Positions 13,140-24,690 of a stretch of DNA of 64,000 nt are shown here, in pieces. The stretch spans positions 5,748,001-5,812,000 of the forward strand of contig CAMRHE010000076.1 of the NCBI GenBank assembly GCA_947044405.1, given 5' to 3'. This stretch comes from Leptodactylus fallax. Taxonomy: Eukaryota > Chordata > Amphibia > Anura > Leptodactylidae. The translations under genes and the position numbers were made by a program. Below the pieces are notes generated by a model. The model saw nothing but the letters and a program-made list of their open reading frames with translations, was not told the origin of the DNA and did no database searches. Numbering within the stretch: position 1 is the stretch's first letter; each line of letters opens with the position of its first letter.

Positions 13140-13400
13140 GCCTGACCCTCACCTATGACCTCTCACCCAGCCATCCAGTACCCTTCTTCACACTGAGGAG
13201 TGGCAATAACCTCAAAACGGATGTCTGTGGATGGGTCTCCCCTTCCTTTTGGAGGAGATATTCTAGTATGACTTTAATCCCAGATCATCTCACTTGGGTT
13301 CTAGAAAACCTGGCATTGATTTATAGGGAACTACCTTTCAATAGGTGGCACTAGAGCAGGTTTTCCTTTTTCCATCAAGGAGAACTTATTCCCATATTAA
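13140..13400 (+). mobile_element. Hammerhead-bearing dispersed repeat, copy 1
   Basis: Aligns by eye with 28230-28480 (+) and 27231-27480 (-). The shared order is a CCAGCCA..CAGTACCC block, a hammerhead-like core, GGTCTC, CTTTTTGGAGGAGAT, an ATCCCAGATCAT block, GATTTATAGGGAACTACCTT and TTCCTTTTTCCA. The 111-residue frame 13019-13354 crosses it. Similar peptide strings in the other copies reflect shared nucleotide ancestry, not a conserved gene. Known hammerhead-carrying retroelements include Penelope-like elements; membership here is inference. Confidence 0.7.
13189..13229 (+). ncRNA. Degenerate type I hammerhead ribozyme motif, copy 1
   Basis: CACA (13189-13192) is followed by CTGAGGA (13193-13199), which fits the CUGANGA box. 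Next comes stem II GTGG-CAATAA-CCTC with one mismatch, AAAA where GAAA is expected (13214-13217), a tiny stem III, then GTC (13223-13225) and TGTG (13226-13229). TGTG pairs with the initial CACA to form stem I. The predicted cut follows C13225. The G-to-A change at the position equivalent to G12 should abolish cleavage. It lies in a CpG context in the inferred ancestor, so methylation decay would explain it. Confidence 0.6.
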
Positions 13401-13436
13401 TATCTTCTTCTACTTGTTCCATTTGATATTTATCTT

Positions 13437-13560
13437 AGGCTATCCAAACACATTATATTAATGTTAGCCAAATTCACTGATTTTGGTTGTACTGTCTGAC
13501 CATCAAATGTGCATGGAGGCCTCTTGATCCCCTGGATAGTCGGGGGAAAGAAGAGGTATC
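13437..13560. mobile_element. Fragment of the AGCTGGCCATACA dispersed family
   Basis: Starts TAGGCTATCCAAACACATT and continues through CACTGATTTTGG and GGCCTCTTGATCCCC, parallel to the copy at 5886. The ends are not preserved. Confidence 0.5.
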
Positions 13561-15120
13561 TAGCAGTGGCTTGCCCCCTTTTCCCAATTAAATACATGTA
13601 AGCTTGACTTAGCTGAGTATGCATGCTTATAGGAGATTAGGAGGAAAAGCCATCAGACAAATGAGCGGTTGGCTGACAAATATCAAAAGTATATAAAAGG
13701 AGTCAACCACCTTCAATATTGCTTGTAAATCAAATCACACATGTCCTTTTTAGGGGTCTTTTTTGCACAGTGATCATACCTTTTTTTGTTTCACAGTGAA
13801 ATCTTCTACTCAGAAAATCAAGTATTAAAGTTTAGTGCGCCTGGGAAATGGCGGTCACCCAGAATATCCCCCTAACATATGTGTGCTATACCGTAAACAG
13901 TCCCTACAATAGCATATTGTTCATGGGCAAACTTTGTAAAATTTGTTTTGCAAGTATTCACAAGGTTTCACCTCTCTGGGTTCCCTCATGGTGTACAATA
14001 TCTATTTCCTGATGTCTTCCTGTATCCTTCAGCCTTCTGGGGGCTGCTGAGGTTTGTGATGATGCCTCAGTGGTCATGCGGGGTGTTTTTATGTCATGGC
14101 ACTTGATTTGTGGTTGGCAAACCCTAAAAATTTTGGGCCACTTGTTACAAACAGGTAAACTCTAAATGTCTAGATAGTTTCCAGTTTGGTAAACCTAGGA
14201 CAAGGGGGTTGATGGGAAAGCCAGTATGTTTCTTGACTCTATTACTTCTAGATATTATTCTAGGTCAATCCTGGTACTCAACAAGACTTGACACCTAGTT
14301 ATTCTTCAACTACGCCTTTAACCATCTATTCAGATCTTCCAACCAAGGACGATTAAACCCATTGAAGTAACCCATTACAATATCTCCTTGCTTTGTGGCA
14401 ATTGTTGAATTACCCAGGACTTTCCTTCAAAGGTCTTCAAAGGTTTTTATAAATATGTGGCCTAACCCCTTTACAACACCTCTGACCTTACTTTTAATCC
14501 CAGGGCTTCAACATTGTTTAGCTTCTTAATAGGTCAATTCCAGGGAAATGGAGATTTGAAACATATTTTCATTAGTCCAAATACTCCTGTCATGTTGAGA
14601 GTTGTAGTGCCTTAGGCCCCATAAAAAAGTCACAGTGTGTGCAAGCACAGATGTTCTTGCCCAGAAGCAACTTTATAGAGAAAACTGAGATGATATAACT
14701 TTTACTCAATTAATTTGCCTTTATCAGCAGAGGCTACAGATCTGTTTAGATAGTATCTCTTCCTCCCAGAATGTATGAAAGTAGGCCTGATGTTAGAGGT
14801 GAAGTTTCATGTTAGGAAGCTCATTTAGAAGATAATTGTCCACCTAGGTCAACAAGGGCTTCCAGATTCTTGAGTTTCCCTTATATGCTGCAGGCTACTA
14901 GGTAAGCTACGCATGAGAAGAATGAATTAGCCAAAGACAAAGGATATCTGTTATTCATATAGCACTGCAATATTCTACAACACCGAGTAAGTAAAGATAT
15001 GTAACATACTGTATATGGATTTAACATAATAATATATGTATAATGGGAATCCAAATGATGGTTTACTCCATACTCAAGGGCATATGACAGGGTGTAACTA
15101 TAGAGGTTGCATTCATACCC
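13561..15120. other. Nothing recognised
   Basis: No element ends, tandem structure or supported coding sequence in this stretch. Confidence 0.5.
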
Positions 15121-15579
15121 CTCCCCGCAATCTGAGGGTCCCCCTCTTCCAGTTGAGGAGACCAATACCATAAATGATGCATGATAGTTTGTAGGGGAAT
15201 GGTTCTTCTAAGGTCCTGTTGGTATGGGTATTGCACAGAGGTCTCCGTGGCGTTACAGGGGTTTTCTTGCCACAGCAACTTCAAGATAGGGGATAAATAG
15301 TAGATAGGTGAGGGTCTGACTGCCGATCACAAGAACACAGATGTTTTGCTCCCACTCTGGACTTTGGTTATCTCTGGCAACCCCGTTAAATTGAACAGAA
15401 TGGGGATACAACTTTCTGACCTCCACTCCATTGAGACTGGAGAGCATAACACCCCAGTTTTCATGATTGGTAGAAGTCCCCGCAGCTAGAGACCACCTTT
15501 CATTTCTATGGGCAACAAAGAGTCTTTTAGACAGTTTTTGTAAATCTGCCCTGCCAATGTGTAGAACCACCATGAAGCA

Positions 15580-15890
15580 CAGAGTCCTCGCCCAAGAGTC
15601 CAGAGGAACACAATGGAGAGTCCCAGTCCCTATACACATGCATGTTGAAATAGGCTAAGCAGCTAACTGTTCTGACTTCAACCCTCCTTCCACCCCCAAA
15701 CCTATGTTGGTCACTTGGCATATATAAATAAGGACGCATAAGAGGGTGCACAGTTTTTCAGAAGCTTTTGGTTAATGACTGCATTGCAGAGCCATAGAAG
15801 AAATTCATGTGGCTGATTTGGGGCTCCTGGAGAGAAGGGCCCTATCCTGTAGTTGTTTGTGCACTTTGCAGGACATTTTTCAGGTCTATG
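15580..15890. repeat. Dispersed repeat R1, uninterrupted copy
   Basis: Shares with 18380-18496 plus 20133-20250 the blocks AATGGAGAGTCCCAGTCCC, TATGTTGGTCA, AAATAAGGACGCAT, AGGGTGC, CAGTTTTTCA, TTTTGGTTA, TGACTGCATTG, CATAGAAG and AATTCATGTGGCT. In the second locus a Tc1 transposon interrupts the repeat between TTGGTCA-like and AAATAAGG blocks. Here the sequence GGCATATATAAATAAGG is continuous. Overlapping frames on both strands are not genes. Confidence 0.82.
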
Positions 15891-16120
15891 TAGGCCCTTG
15901 GGCTGCTGAGTCTCAGTCGGTCCCTTCCTTGACTTGGCATGTATATTGTTCACCAAATTGGCATGGGCACATCAAGTCCGATTATACTCTGACTTCTTCT
16001 CAGGATTGCTTGGTACTGTATATAGTGTTTAGGGCACTGTTATATGTGATCTGTATAACTCAGTGAGGTAGGTCTCATTTGGTAATTTTATGTGGACATT
16101 TTGTAATTTTCAGTTTTTCA
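15891..16120. other. Nothing recognised
   Basis: Short interval between R1 and a poly-C run, with no supported feature. Confidence 0.4.
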
Positions 16121-16138
16121 CCCCCCCCCCCCCCCCCC
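16121..16138. repeat. Poly-C run
   Basis: About 18 consecutive C. Its exact length is unreliable in most sequencing chemistries. Confidence 0.9.
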
Positions 16139-16177
16139 GTGGTTTTACATACCCTACCAGTCAGATATTGATTTTCA

Positions 16178-16300
16178 GCCCTCCAGTGATTTTTCATACT
16201 GATGACCTATCTACAGGATAGGTCATTAGTATCTCATTGGTGGGGCTCCAATACTTGGGCACTGGAAGCTACTGTAGTGGATGGGGTTGGAAGCAGGGGT
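16178..16300. mobile_element. Fragment of the GATGACCTATCC MITE family
   Basis: ACTGATGACCTATCTACAGG followed at once by its near reverse complement GGATAGGTCATTAGTA, then TCTCATTGGTGGGGCTCCA, the same order as in 45340-45430. Confidence 0.65.
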
Positions 16301-16599
16301 TGGAACTCACAACGCTTGCTGAATTCAAGGTGAAAAGAGCCATTGAAAAGAATTGCAGGTATGTAATTTGTTGTGAGTTCATGCACTGTGTTGGTTTTGT
16401 TCTTTGATCAAGGTGATGTTCATGCACGGTTAATTTTGTGTACCAGTAAAAAAACATATACCTATGTCTTGAATTTGGAAAAAATCACATTTGATTTATC
16501 ACTAAAGAAGGGTTCGGTGAATGTGCAAAAGAAACTGATGGGTTCGGTACCTCAAACAAGGTTAAGAACCAGTGACCTATGCTAGTGGAAGACATCAGT
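16301..16599. other. Nothing recognised
   Basis: No supported gene or repeat. A 70-residue frame (16373-16585) is isolated. Confidence 0.4.
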
Positions 16600-16995
16600 A
16601 CGCAAAGCCACTGGGGGAACACAACATGCAAAACCCCTTCTCCGAATAGTCCACCAATATCTTATCGGTGGACACGGGGGGGGAAGCTACCCTGCAGTGT
16701 CCAACTTTGTTTCCGACGAAACTGAAAAAAGGATTCACAGCGGACCGACGGGGCGGCGCAGGGAAAAACCCCAGATGGGTGTAAGCGCGGGGCGCCACAC
16801 CCCCGTGCATTGCTTCGTCGGACAAAAGTCCACCCCGGGAGGCAGGGGGGGGGGGAAGCCCCCCCATTCAAATTAATGGGTTTTTAACCAATGCGTTGCT
16901 AACCTGTCGGTATCTGATGCCAATCCCGTTCCCCGAGATTTTCACTCGGATTGGCAGCGGACGGACTCAAGCGCAGGTGTGAACCCACCCTGACT
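16600..16995. mobile_element. GC-rich Harbinger-like MITE or related repeat
   Basis: The right end reads GCGCAGGTGTGAACCCACCC then TGA, the mirror of the GGTTCACAC ends at 54022 and 55257. Inside is a GTCCACC...GGTGGAC palindrome (about 16648-16672), plus G and C runs and many CpGs. The left end is not clear. The two reverse-strand frames of 69-90 residues reflect its GC richness. Confidence 0.55.
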
Positions 16996-18126
16996 CTGCA
17001 TAGACCAGCTGTTCGGAGCTGCTGCAGGACTTGGTACGATGCAACATGTGTAGCTGAAAGCAGAGAGCTTTGTGCATAGTATTGTGTGCGTGCAACGATA
17101 CCGCTTAGCTCCCATTTACTAAAAGGGGAGATTAGCTGCAAAAAAAGTCCACAAAACCCCTACTATGCCACAAGTCGGGTGGTATTACACCAACATTTTC
17201 CTTCTCCCCATAAAGAAAAAAAAAACTGTTATCCTCAGGCATCCCTAAAAAAAATTTTTTTTAAATTTTAAAATTCCTAAAAAATGTTGCCAAATGTGGT
17301 TATGTCCTTCAAGATTAAACAAAAAAAAATACTAGAAAAGAACTTCCTGTCATTTGTCTCTTGTGATCCTAAGTCAACCATGTTTAGAAAAATATAATCC
17401 CCGTCTGGTTTCACATTTTTCTAAGAACTGACCCCATGACCTAATAAGTAACCTCATAAGATGTTTCTACCCTGAAGGCAGCTCGGTGTGAGGAGGGATT
17501 GCCCCTTTAATGCCCTCAACCATCACTTCTTGGAGCTCAGAACTTTAGCTGTTGCCGCTTTTCTCTCTCTTTCTTATACTATCTGTGACATCTGTCATAA
17601 AAAGGCAAGAAATATATATGTCACAGCTGCCAGCGTCATGTGATATACTGCGCTGCCGGTGTCTTTTAACACCTTGATGCCGCCGCTCTCCCTCACCTCA
17701 TGTTTCACTGTCACCTTCAATCAGAGACCTTTTCACCGGTGGTACACATCCATTTGTCATTGAATTATTTACTTTCCTTCTCATCTACTGTTCTTTACCA
17801 TCAGACACCTCTGACTGTACCTGCAAAATTGTTAGCAGGGTTGTGTCAGGACACGCACTACTGGAATACAATGTCTAGTCGTGGCGTATCTGTGACCCCA
17901 CTGACTCCTAGAATAAAGTGGTACTTGGAAGGCACCAGGCCACTTTGTGCCATGATATTTTGGCTCAGTTGGCATGAATTGGTCAACCATGTGAGTTCGG
18001 GATAAAGCAGATCAGTAAGCAAAGTTTTCTTAGTGATCCCTTACTTCTAGCGATCATCGGAGGTCGCAGTTATAGGACCTCCATCTGTCTTAAACCGACG
18101 TCATATCCTAGTGATATCACATTGAT
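16996..18126. other. Nothing recognised
   Basis: No element ends or supported coding sequence. A 101-residue frame at 17700-18005 shows no recognisable domain. Confidence 0.45.
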
Positions 18127-18496
18127 AAAGCTGGCCATATGTGTCAGCCACTCTTTTGATAGACCGCTATTCCTTTATTGCATGCCCCAGGCTCAATAGG
18201 GGCAATGGTCATACTGACAATGTCACCCTGCTGAATGCTGGAGCCTGAGAAGGATGGAGATGTGGGAAGATAAAAACCTGGCAGTTGTCGTGAATCCTTT
18301 GTTATATCGTGCATTCTGGAACAGGGGGTTCTCACCAGTCCGACAACTAGGACAGAGGAGAAGTCAAGCACAAGTGTCCAGAAGAACCCAATGGAGAGTC
18401 CCAGTCCCCCATTCACGTTGAAATCGGCATAACCAATTAACTCTTTTGACTTCTAGCGCCCTTATGCTCCCGCCACCCATGTCGGTCATATGGACA
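18127..18496. repeat. Dispersed repeats: AGCTGGCCAT family, then left part of R1 copy 2
   Basis: Begins AAAGCTGGCCATATGTGTCA. From about 18380 it matches R1 (CCAATGGAGAGTCCCAGTCC, CATGTCGGTCAT). It stops at the Tc1 insertion and resumes at 20133. Confidence 0.72.
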
Positions 18497-18498
18497 TA

Positions 18499-18606
18499 CA
18501 GTGCTGGCCAAAAGTATTGGCACCCCTGCAATTCTGTCAGATAATACTCAATTTCTTCCAGAAAATGATTGCAATCACAAATGCTTTGGTAATAATATCT
18601 TCATTT
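18499..18606 (+). repeat. Tc1 left terminal inverted repeat
   Basis: 108 bp starting CAGTGCTGGCC. It matches 20023-20130 reversed, with one visible difference (ATTTCTTCC against ATTTATTCC). The inner direct-repeat copy of the transposase-binding-like motif is at 18695-18711. Confidence 0.95.
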
Positions 18607-18823
18607 AATTTGTTGTCAATGGAAAACCACAAAAAGAATTGTCAAAAAGCCAAATTGGATATAATTCCACACCAAACATAAAAAAGGGGGTGGACAAAAG
18701 TATTGGCACCCTTTGAAAAATCATGTGATGCTTCTCTAATTTGTGTAATTAACAGCACCTGTTACTTACCTGTGGCACATAACAGGTGGTGGCAATAACT
18801 AAATCACACTTGCAGCCATTTGA

Positions 18824-19910
<1,087 letters not shown>

Positions 19911-20022
19911 GCTGAGGGTGCCAATACTTTTGTCTGGCCCATTTTTGGAGTTTTGTGTAAAATGATCAATGATTTGACTTTTTTTTTCATTCTCTTTTGT
20001 GTTTTTTCATTGCAAGCAAAAT

Positions 20023-20130
20023 AAATGAAGATATTATTACCAAAGCATTTGTGATTGCAATCATTTTCTGGAATAAATTGAGTATTATCTGACAGAATTG
20101 CAGGGGTGCCAATACTTTTGGCCAGCACTG
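20023..20130 (-). repeat. Tc1 right terminal inverted repeat
   Basis: Reverse complement of 18499-18606 with one mismatch. The inner direct-repeat motif, GGGTGCCAATACTTTTG, lies at 19916-19932 and the outer copy at 20104-20120. Confidence 0.95.
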
Positions 20131-20132
20131 TA

Positions 20133-20250
20133 TGTAAATAAGGACGCATGACAGGGTGCTCAGTTTTTCATAAGGTTTTGGTTAGTGACTGCATTGTAGG
20201 GTATATGTGCCATAGAAGCAATTCATGTGGCTCCTGAAGACAAGGGCCCT
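20133..20250. repeat. Right part of R1 copy 2, after the Tc1 insertion
   Basis: Resumes with AAATAAGGACGCATGACAGG, CAGTTTTTCATAAGG and TGACTGCATTGTAGGG, parallel to 15727-15860. Confidence 0.82.
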
Positions 20251-20255
20251 ATCTT

Positions 20256-20655
20256 ATAGTTTAAAGGGATTTTTCAGGCTAAAAATATTGAAGACCTGTT
20301 CTAAGAATAGGTTATCATCATTACAAGATCAGTCGGGGTCTGACACCCAGCACCCAAATTAATCAGCTGTGATTGGACACAGACAATGGAGCAGGAAGCA
20401 GACAGCGCTGTTCTCTGTGTGGTGGCCAGATCAGGTACTGCAGATCAGCTCCCATTCATTTGAACAGGCTGCAGTAACTCAGTTCTGCCACTACTTAGAA
20501 AACAGCGCTGTCTGCTTCCTGCTCCATTCTCTGTGTATCAGCTGCTGAGAACAACTGATCAATAGGAGTGGTGGGTACCCTCACAGATCAGATATTAGTA
20601 ACCTATCTTTAGGATAGGTATCAATATATTTAGCCCAGAAAACCTTGTTAATGGG
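20256..20655. mobile_element. TTAA-type MITE of the GATGACCTATCC family
   Basis: Left end TTTAAAGGGATTTTTCAGG. Next are ATTGAAGACCTGTTCTAAGA and ATCAGTCGGGGTCTGACACC. Near the right end come CAGATCAGATATTAGTAACC and CTTTAGGATAGGT, then a degraded end AGAAAACCTTG. The middle contains a further inverted pair around ACAGCGCTGT, CTGCTTCCTGCTCC and their complements. Confidence 0.72.
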
Positions 20656-21611
20656 CGGTGAGAACTTGTATTTCCTATTAGGTGTTACCATTCACCTTGT
20701 TAAAGCGATGCGTCCCTATACAACGTCTGATACTATCATCACTGATTGGACGCTATCATAGTGTGCAGAGACACCCCTAACTGGGACGAACCAAGTGGTC
20801 ATGTCATCAAATTCTAGGAGGAGTAACAGAGGAACAGCACGATATATTGTTCTAAGAAAACATGCTCTAGAAATGTTATATTACAGGGAATAAAATCATT
20901 TACTAACACATGCCAGGATCGGTGTCAGGTCTCCATGAAATGCCTTTTTGCGGTAAATCCGAAGAGCCTTCATGCGGTAGGGTGTGCTGAGTTGTGTGGT
21001 TCCACAGCAGCTGGAAAGCCTCCGGTTTGCGCAAGTCTTGCTCTTTTCACATAATCTCTGCAATAACATGTAAAGAGGCTTACATTTGGCTAATGCGCTG
21101 CTTTAAACATATACTAAATAAGACAGTCCACGATTTATATCCAGCTTTCCGCAAAGCTCAACAGGATGGTGACTCATAGCCCGAGTGTTACTGAAATTTA
21201 TGGAAATGTATGAAAATTGTTTTTTGTTTGTCATGCAAATGACACAATAAGGATCGTAATGACTCCCAATTAACATATTGATTTTAGAATGATTTTCTTG
21301 TTTTGCTGAATATGAAATATGTTGATACAATATTCATTCATGGGTTTACCTCCTTGTGCGCAGTAGTAGTATTATGTAGTGCGTCCCTCGCCAGACACTT
21401 ACAGATTACAAGAGCATGTTCAGTGATAGCGGCCTCAGCGCTTGGTCCTGTCATTTTCTTTGAAAGTGGGATCGGCCGCCTCTCCACCCCATGTCAGTTT
21501 TAGTAAACACTTATGTCCCCCATAATATAACAATTTTGCATTATCTTTTCTTATATCTCTGAGTTGTGCTGTTCCTCCATTATTCCTCCTAGAAATGTAA
21601 CTGGATGTTAC
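20656..21611. other. Nothing recognised
   Basis: No element ends or supported coding sequence. Confidence 0.45.
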
Positions 21612-22040
21612 TAGAGATGGGCAAACTGATTCTTTCCAAGCCGGTTTGACCCCAATATGCCAAATTGTTCAGTTTTCAATTAATTTGTCACGGAAGAACT
21701 AAAATGGCCACCACAACATGCATTATGGTAACTTATTATACTCTAGGGTCTTTACAGAAGAAGTGACAAAAAAATACAATATATTTATACTCACCTTTCC
21801 TCACCTCTTTTGGGTCTCCTCATGGCATATGTTGCTCTCCTGGTGATGTCACGTGCAAAGGGTCACTGCTGAGGCATGTAATTGGGCCACAACAGTCACA
21901 TGGGCATGCCAAGCATCATGACATACACAGAGTGCCCATGTGACCGCAGTGGTCCAATCACATGAGATTTGGTGAGTTCCAGGAACTGCAGAAGCTGCTG
22001 GGTCCCAGAGGGCCCAGATCAACTGTACAATAAGTGCTAA
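21612..22040. mobile_element. hAT-like MITE, right end lost
   Basis: Starts TAGAGATGGGCAAACTG and carries TTATTATACTCTAGGGTC and TACTCACCTTTCCTCACCTC, as in other copies. The expected closing CATCTCTA is not present. Confidence 0.72.
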
Positions 22041-22092
22041 AATGGCTCCCAAATGCCTATTATGACCTTATGGGGGGGCACAATGGGTTAAA

Positions 22093-22131
22093 TTTATTAA
22101 GACTGGCATATCATAGACCAGTCTTAATAAA
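22093..22131. repeat. Perfect 14-bp inverted repeat
   Basis: TTTATTAAGACTGG at 22093-22106 and CCAGTCTTAATAAA at 22118-22131, with an 11-base loop. TTTTAATAAATCACC lower down (about 22230) suggests it belongs to a small foldback element spanning to about 22245. Confidence 0.8.
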
Positions 22132-22329
22132 CGGTCCATCTGGCACAGGGACAGAGAGATTTATGAAGAGGCTGCTGTGGCTGTCCCTGACCAGAATGCA
22201 AATCGACGCGAAGTACGAACTGGCGTAAGTTTTAATAAATCACCTCATCCCGGCCTGACATTGCAGAATGTGGCAGGTGAGGCATGGATCGGAGCTTGAG
22301 GTGCACATTTGAGGCAAGAAGGTGCTTTA

Positions 22330-22692
22330 GGCTAAGGCCCCACCTAAGGCTAAGGCTGCAGCAAAAAAGCGGCATGGGAAAAACTGAGGCGGCAACGCAT
22401 CATGTTTTTTCCTGCAGTGCTTTGCACAGAAAGTCTGCGGACATTCTGCCCTTATTATACCTATAGAGAAACCGCCGGCATTTCCGTAGGTATAATTGAC
22501 ATGCTGCAATTTCCATAACCGTTTTGGTTTTGGAAATCGCAGCATTTCCGCTGCGCATATTTTTCTGCAATGTGTGTATGGGATTCTCTGGAATCCCATC
22601 CACTTTACAGTGACTGTAAAACACCACAGTTTTCGCCGCGCCGTTTCCGCCTTGGCCAAACCACCGCGTTTACGCCACGTGGGGCCCCACCC
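22330..22692. mobile_element. GGCCCCAC-ended foldback MITE
   Basis: Left end GGCTAAGGCCCCAC preceded by TTA; right end GTGGGGCCCCACCC. Inner arms include TTTCCGTAGGTATAATTGAC with reversed partners and GGAATCCCATCCACTTTAC. Three overlapping frames of 75-143 residues on both strands are consequences of the inverted structure. Confidence 0.68.
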
Positions 22693-23689
22693 AAATGTCA
22701 TCGCTCTTCGCCAGTTTTCTGCCATAGAAGGATTGATGAATAATAAAAAAAAACTCACATCCCAGTTTCTAGCCCCGTCTGCTGTGACACAAATCTACAT
22801 GTCATCTCTATCTAAATGTGAAAAGCAGATGTGTCCGCTCATGAACCAAGGAAAATGCAGTGGTTAAATAAAAAAAGATGATGTTTTTGACCGCCTTCGC
22901 TATTTGCCTGTTGTCTTCTCCATTTTCCATGCAGGACACCGGAGTGACATTATATGACATAGTCTTCCTAGCTGGTTCTGAGAACTTCTTTATCCACATG
23001 TGATCTGTTTATATAATTTCGCAATCCATCCACAGACGCATCAAACAGCCCATGAAGAGGAGGAAAATGCTTCTCGGGCTTATTTTAGCTACATTAACGT
23101 TGCATGTCGACACAAGTCCTGCTCTTTTTATAGGACGCTCTAATGTCCTTACTGGATACAACAGATTATTATGAGTAGTAGGACTTCTATTTTCCCCGTG
23201 GTTATTCTGTGACCACCCGGAGAGGAATGCATTACATGAAGACTCTCAACGCTCTTAAATTCAGTGTCTTGACACTTAGAGAATGTATTTTACATTTTCT
23301 ACAACTGTAGTGATGTGCACAGGCTCACCGGAGATAATTTTATAGTGAAAACCGGTATAATTCTGGAACAAAATACGGTGTACAAAATATCGCTGGTTAA
23401 TGGCCACCATTACAGCTCTCATTTGGCTTTCCCAGGCTCCTGAAGGGCACCAAGTAGATTATAATACAGTTATGTATCCCACATGTACTGCTGCAAAGCT
23501 AGTAGATACATTGTCATTCTGGAGTCTGGGAAAGATGTTTGACAACTCACATGGAAACTGTTATTGGAGTCGTTGGTTGTCATGTAGGTTTCTCAGGAAC
23601 ACAAATAATAAACATAAAATTTAGCTTATTTTAGATTTTATTATATGTAAAATATTTGATCGATATTTTATTTTATGAATAATATTTTA
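22693..23689. other. Nothing recognised
   Basis: No supported gene or repeat. Confidence 0.45.
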
Positions 23690-24105
23690 AGCGGAAACAT
23701 AACAAACGGTGATACTCACCTGTCCTCACCTCTCCTGGGCTCCCTAGTAGTCCTCTTTAGTCACTTCCCATCAAGGGGCCTTGGGGGACTGCTGAGGCTT
23801 ATCATAGGGCCTGAGTGGTCACTTGGGGCCCAAGACATTACCCAGGAGACTGTAAAAACCCAGATGATGACCACAGAGGACCACAAGGGAGCCCCTGAGA
23901 GGTGAGGACAGGTGAGTATCATTGTTTATTATGTTTCCGCACCCCTCCTCAGCCTACACTTAGTATAGTCTGAGGACTAAAGAGACCCCAGAGTATAATT
24001 TGTGGGAAGCTATCCCTAAAAGTTTTAGGTTCAGGTTAAACACAAAACTTTTGGTAAATTCAGGTTGAATCTGGTTCATTCTGAATCAGTTCCCTCATCT
24101 TACAA
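23690..24105. mobile_element. hAT-like MITE, left end lost
   Basis: Paired blocks GATACTCACCTGTCCTCACC and GGTGAGGACAGGTGAGTATC form long inner arms. They are followed by TAGTCTGAGGACTAAAGAGA and CCCAGAGTATAA, and a degraded right end CAGTTCCCTCATCTTA. Confidence 0.72.
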
Positions 24106-24109
24106 ACTA

Positions 24110-24690
24110 TTATGGTGTACTGTGGTTGTCACTTTATAGGAGCACCATAGTTGCCTCTGTTGTAGGGGCACTGTGTTTGCTATTTAGGGCATTTTGGCTG
24201 TCAATCATATAGAGGCACTACAAATGATGCTTTATGGTGTACTTTGACTTTCACTTTAATAGGTGCACTATAGTTGTCTTTGTTATGGGAGCACTTTCAT
24301 AGCAGTACCATTGACTGCCATGGTTATGGCGGCGCTGCATGTGTCATTGCCATTGGATATGACTTTCATGTAGTTACAGTCGCTGCTACGTATATGGAGG
24401 CACTGTTGCTGTCATTATTATGGGGCACTGTGCCTATAACGGAGTTGCTGTGCCTGTCTCTCCTATGGAGGCTGCATAGCTGTCATTGGTATGAAGCCAT
24501 TCAGACTGACACTGTTTATGGGTACTACCATTCCCCTTATGGTGGCACTGTTGCTGTCATCATTATGGGGTACAGTGCCTGTCTCACTTATAGGGTCTAT
24601 ATAACCTTCATTGGTATAAAGCCATTTGGAATTATACTTTTATGGGTACTACAATTCTACTTATGGGGGAACTGGTCAGGATCTACGATC
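24110..24690. repeat. Degenerate minisatellite with higher-order repeat
   Basis: Loose units on the theme TTATGG-GGCACTGT-TGCTGTCAT repeat through the region. A higher-order copy is visible, with GGCACTGTTGCTGTCATTAT near 24398 and GGCACTGTTGCTGTCATCAT near 24544, about 146 bp apart, both followed by GGTATAAAGCCATT-like blocks. The repeats leave one frame open for 179 codons (24274-24813), which I do not regard as a gene. Confidence 0.8.

Noticed and set aside
13019..13354. A small conserved gene suggested by similar peptides (FWRRYS...) at 13.2, 27.4 and 28.3 kb
   Set aside because: The similarity follows the nucleotide repeat, frames are broken in copies 2 and 3, and there is no start or stop conservation.
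15253..15639. 128-residue reverse frame overlapping a 63-residue forward frame
   Set aside because: Both lie in or beside dispersed repeat R1. The second R1 copy does not keep either frame open.
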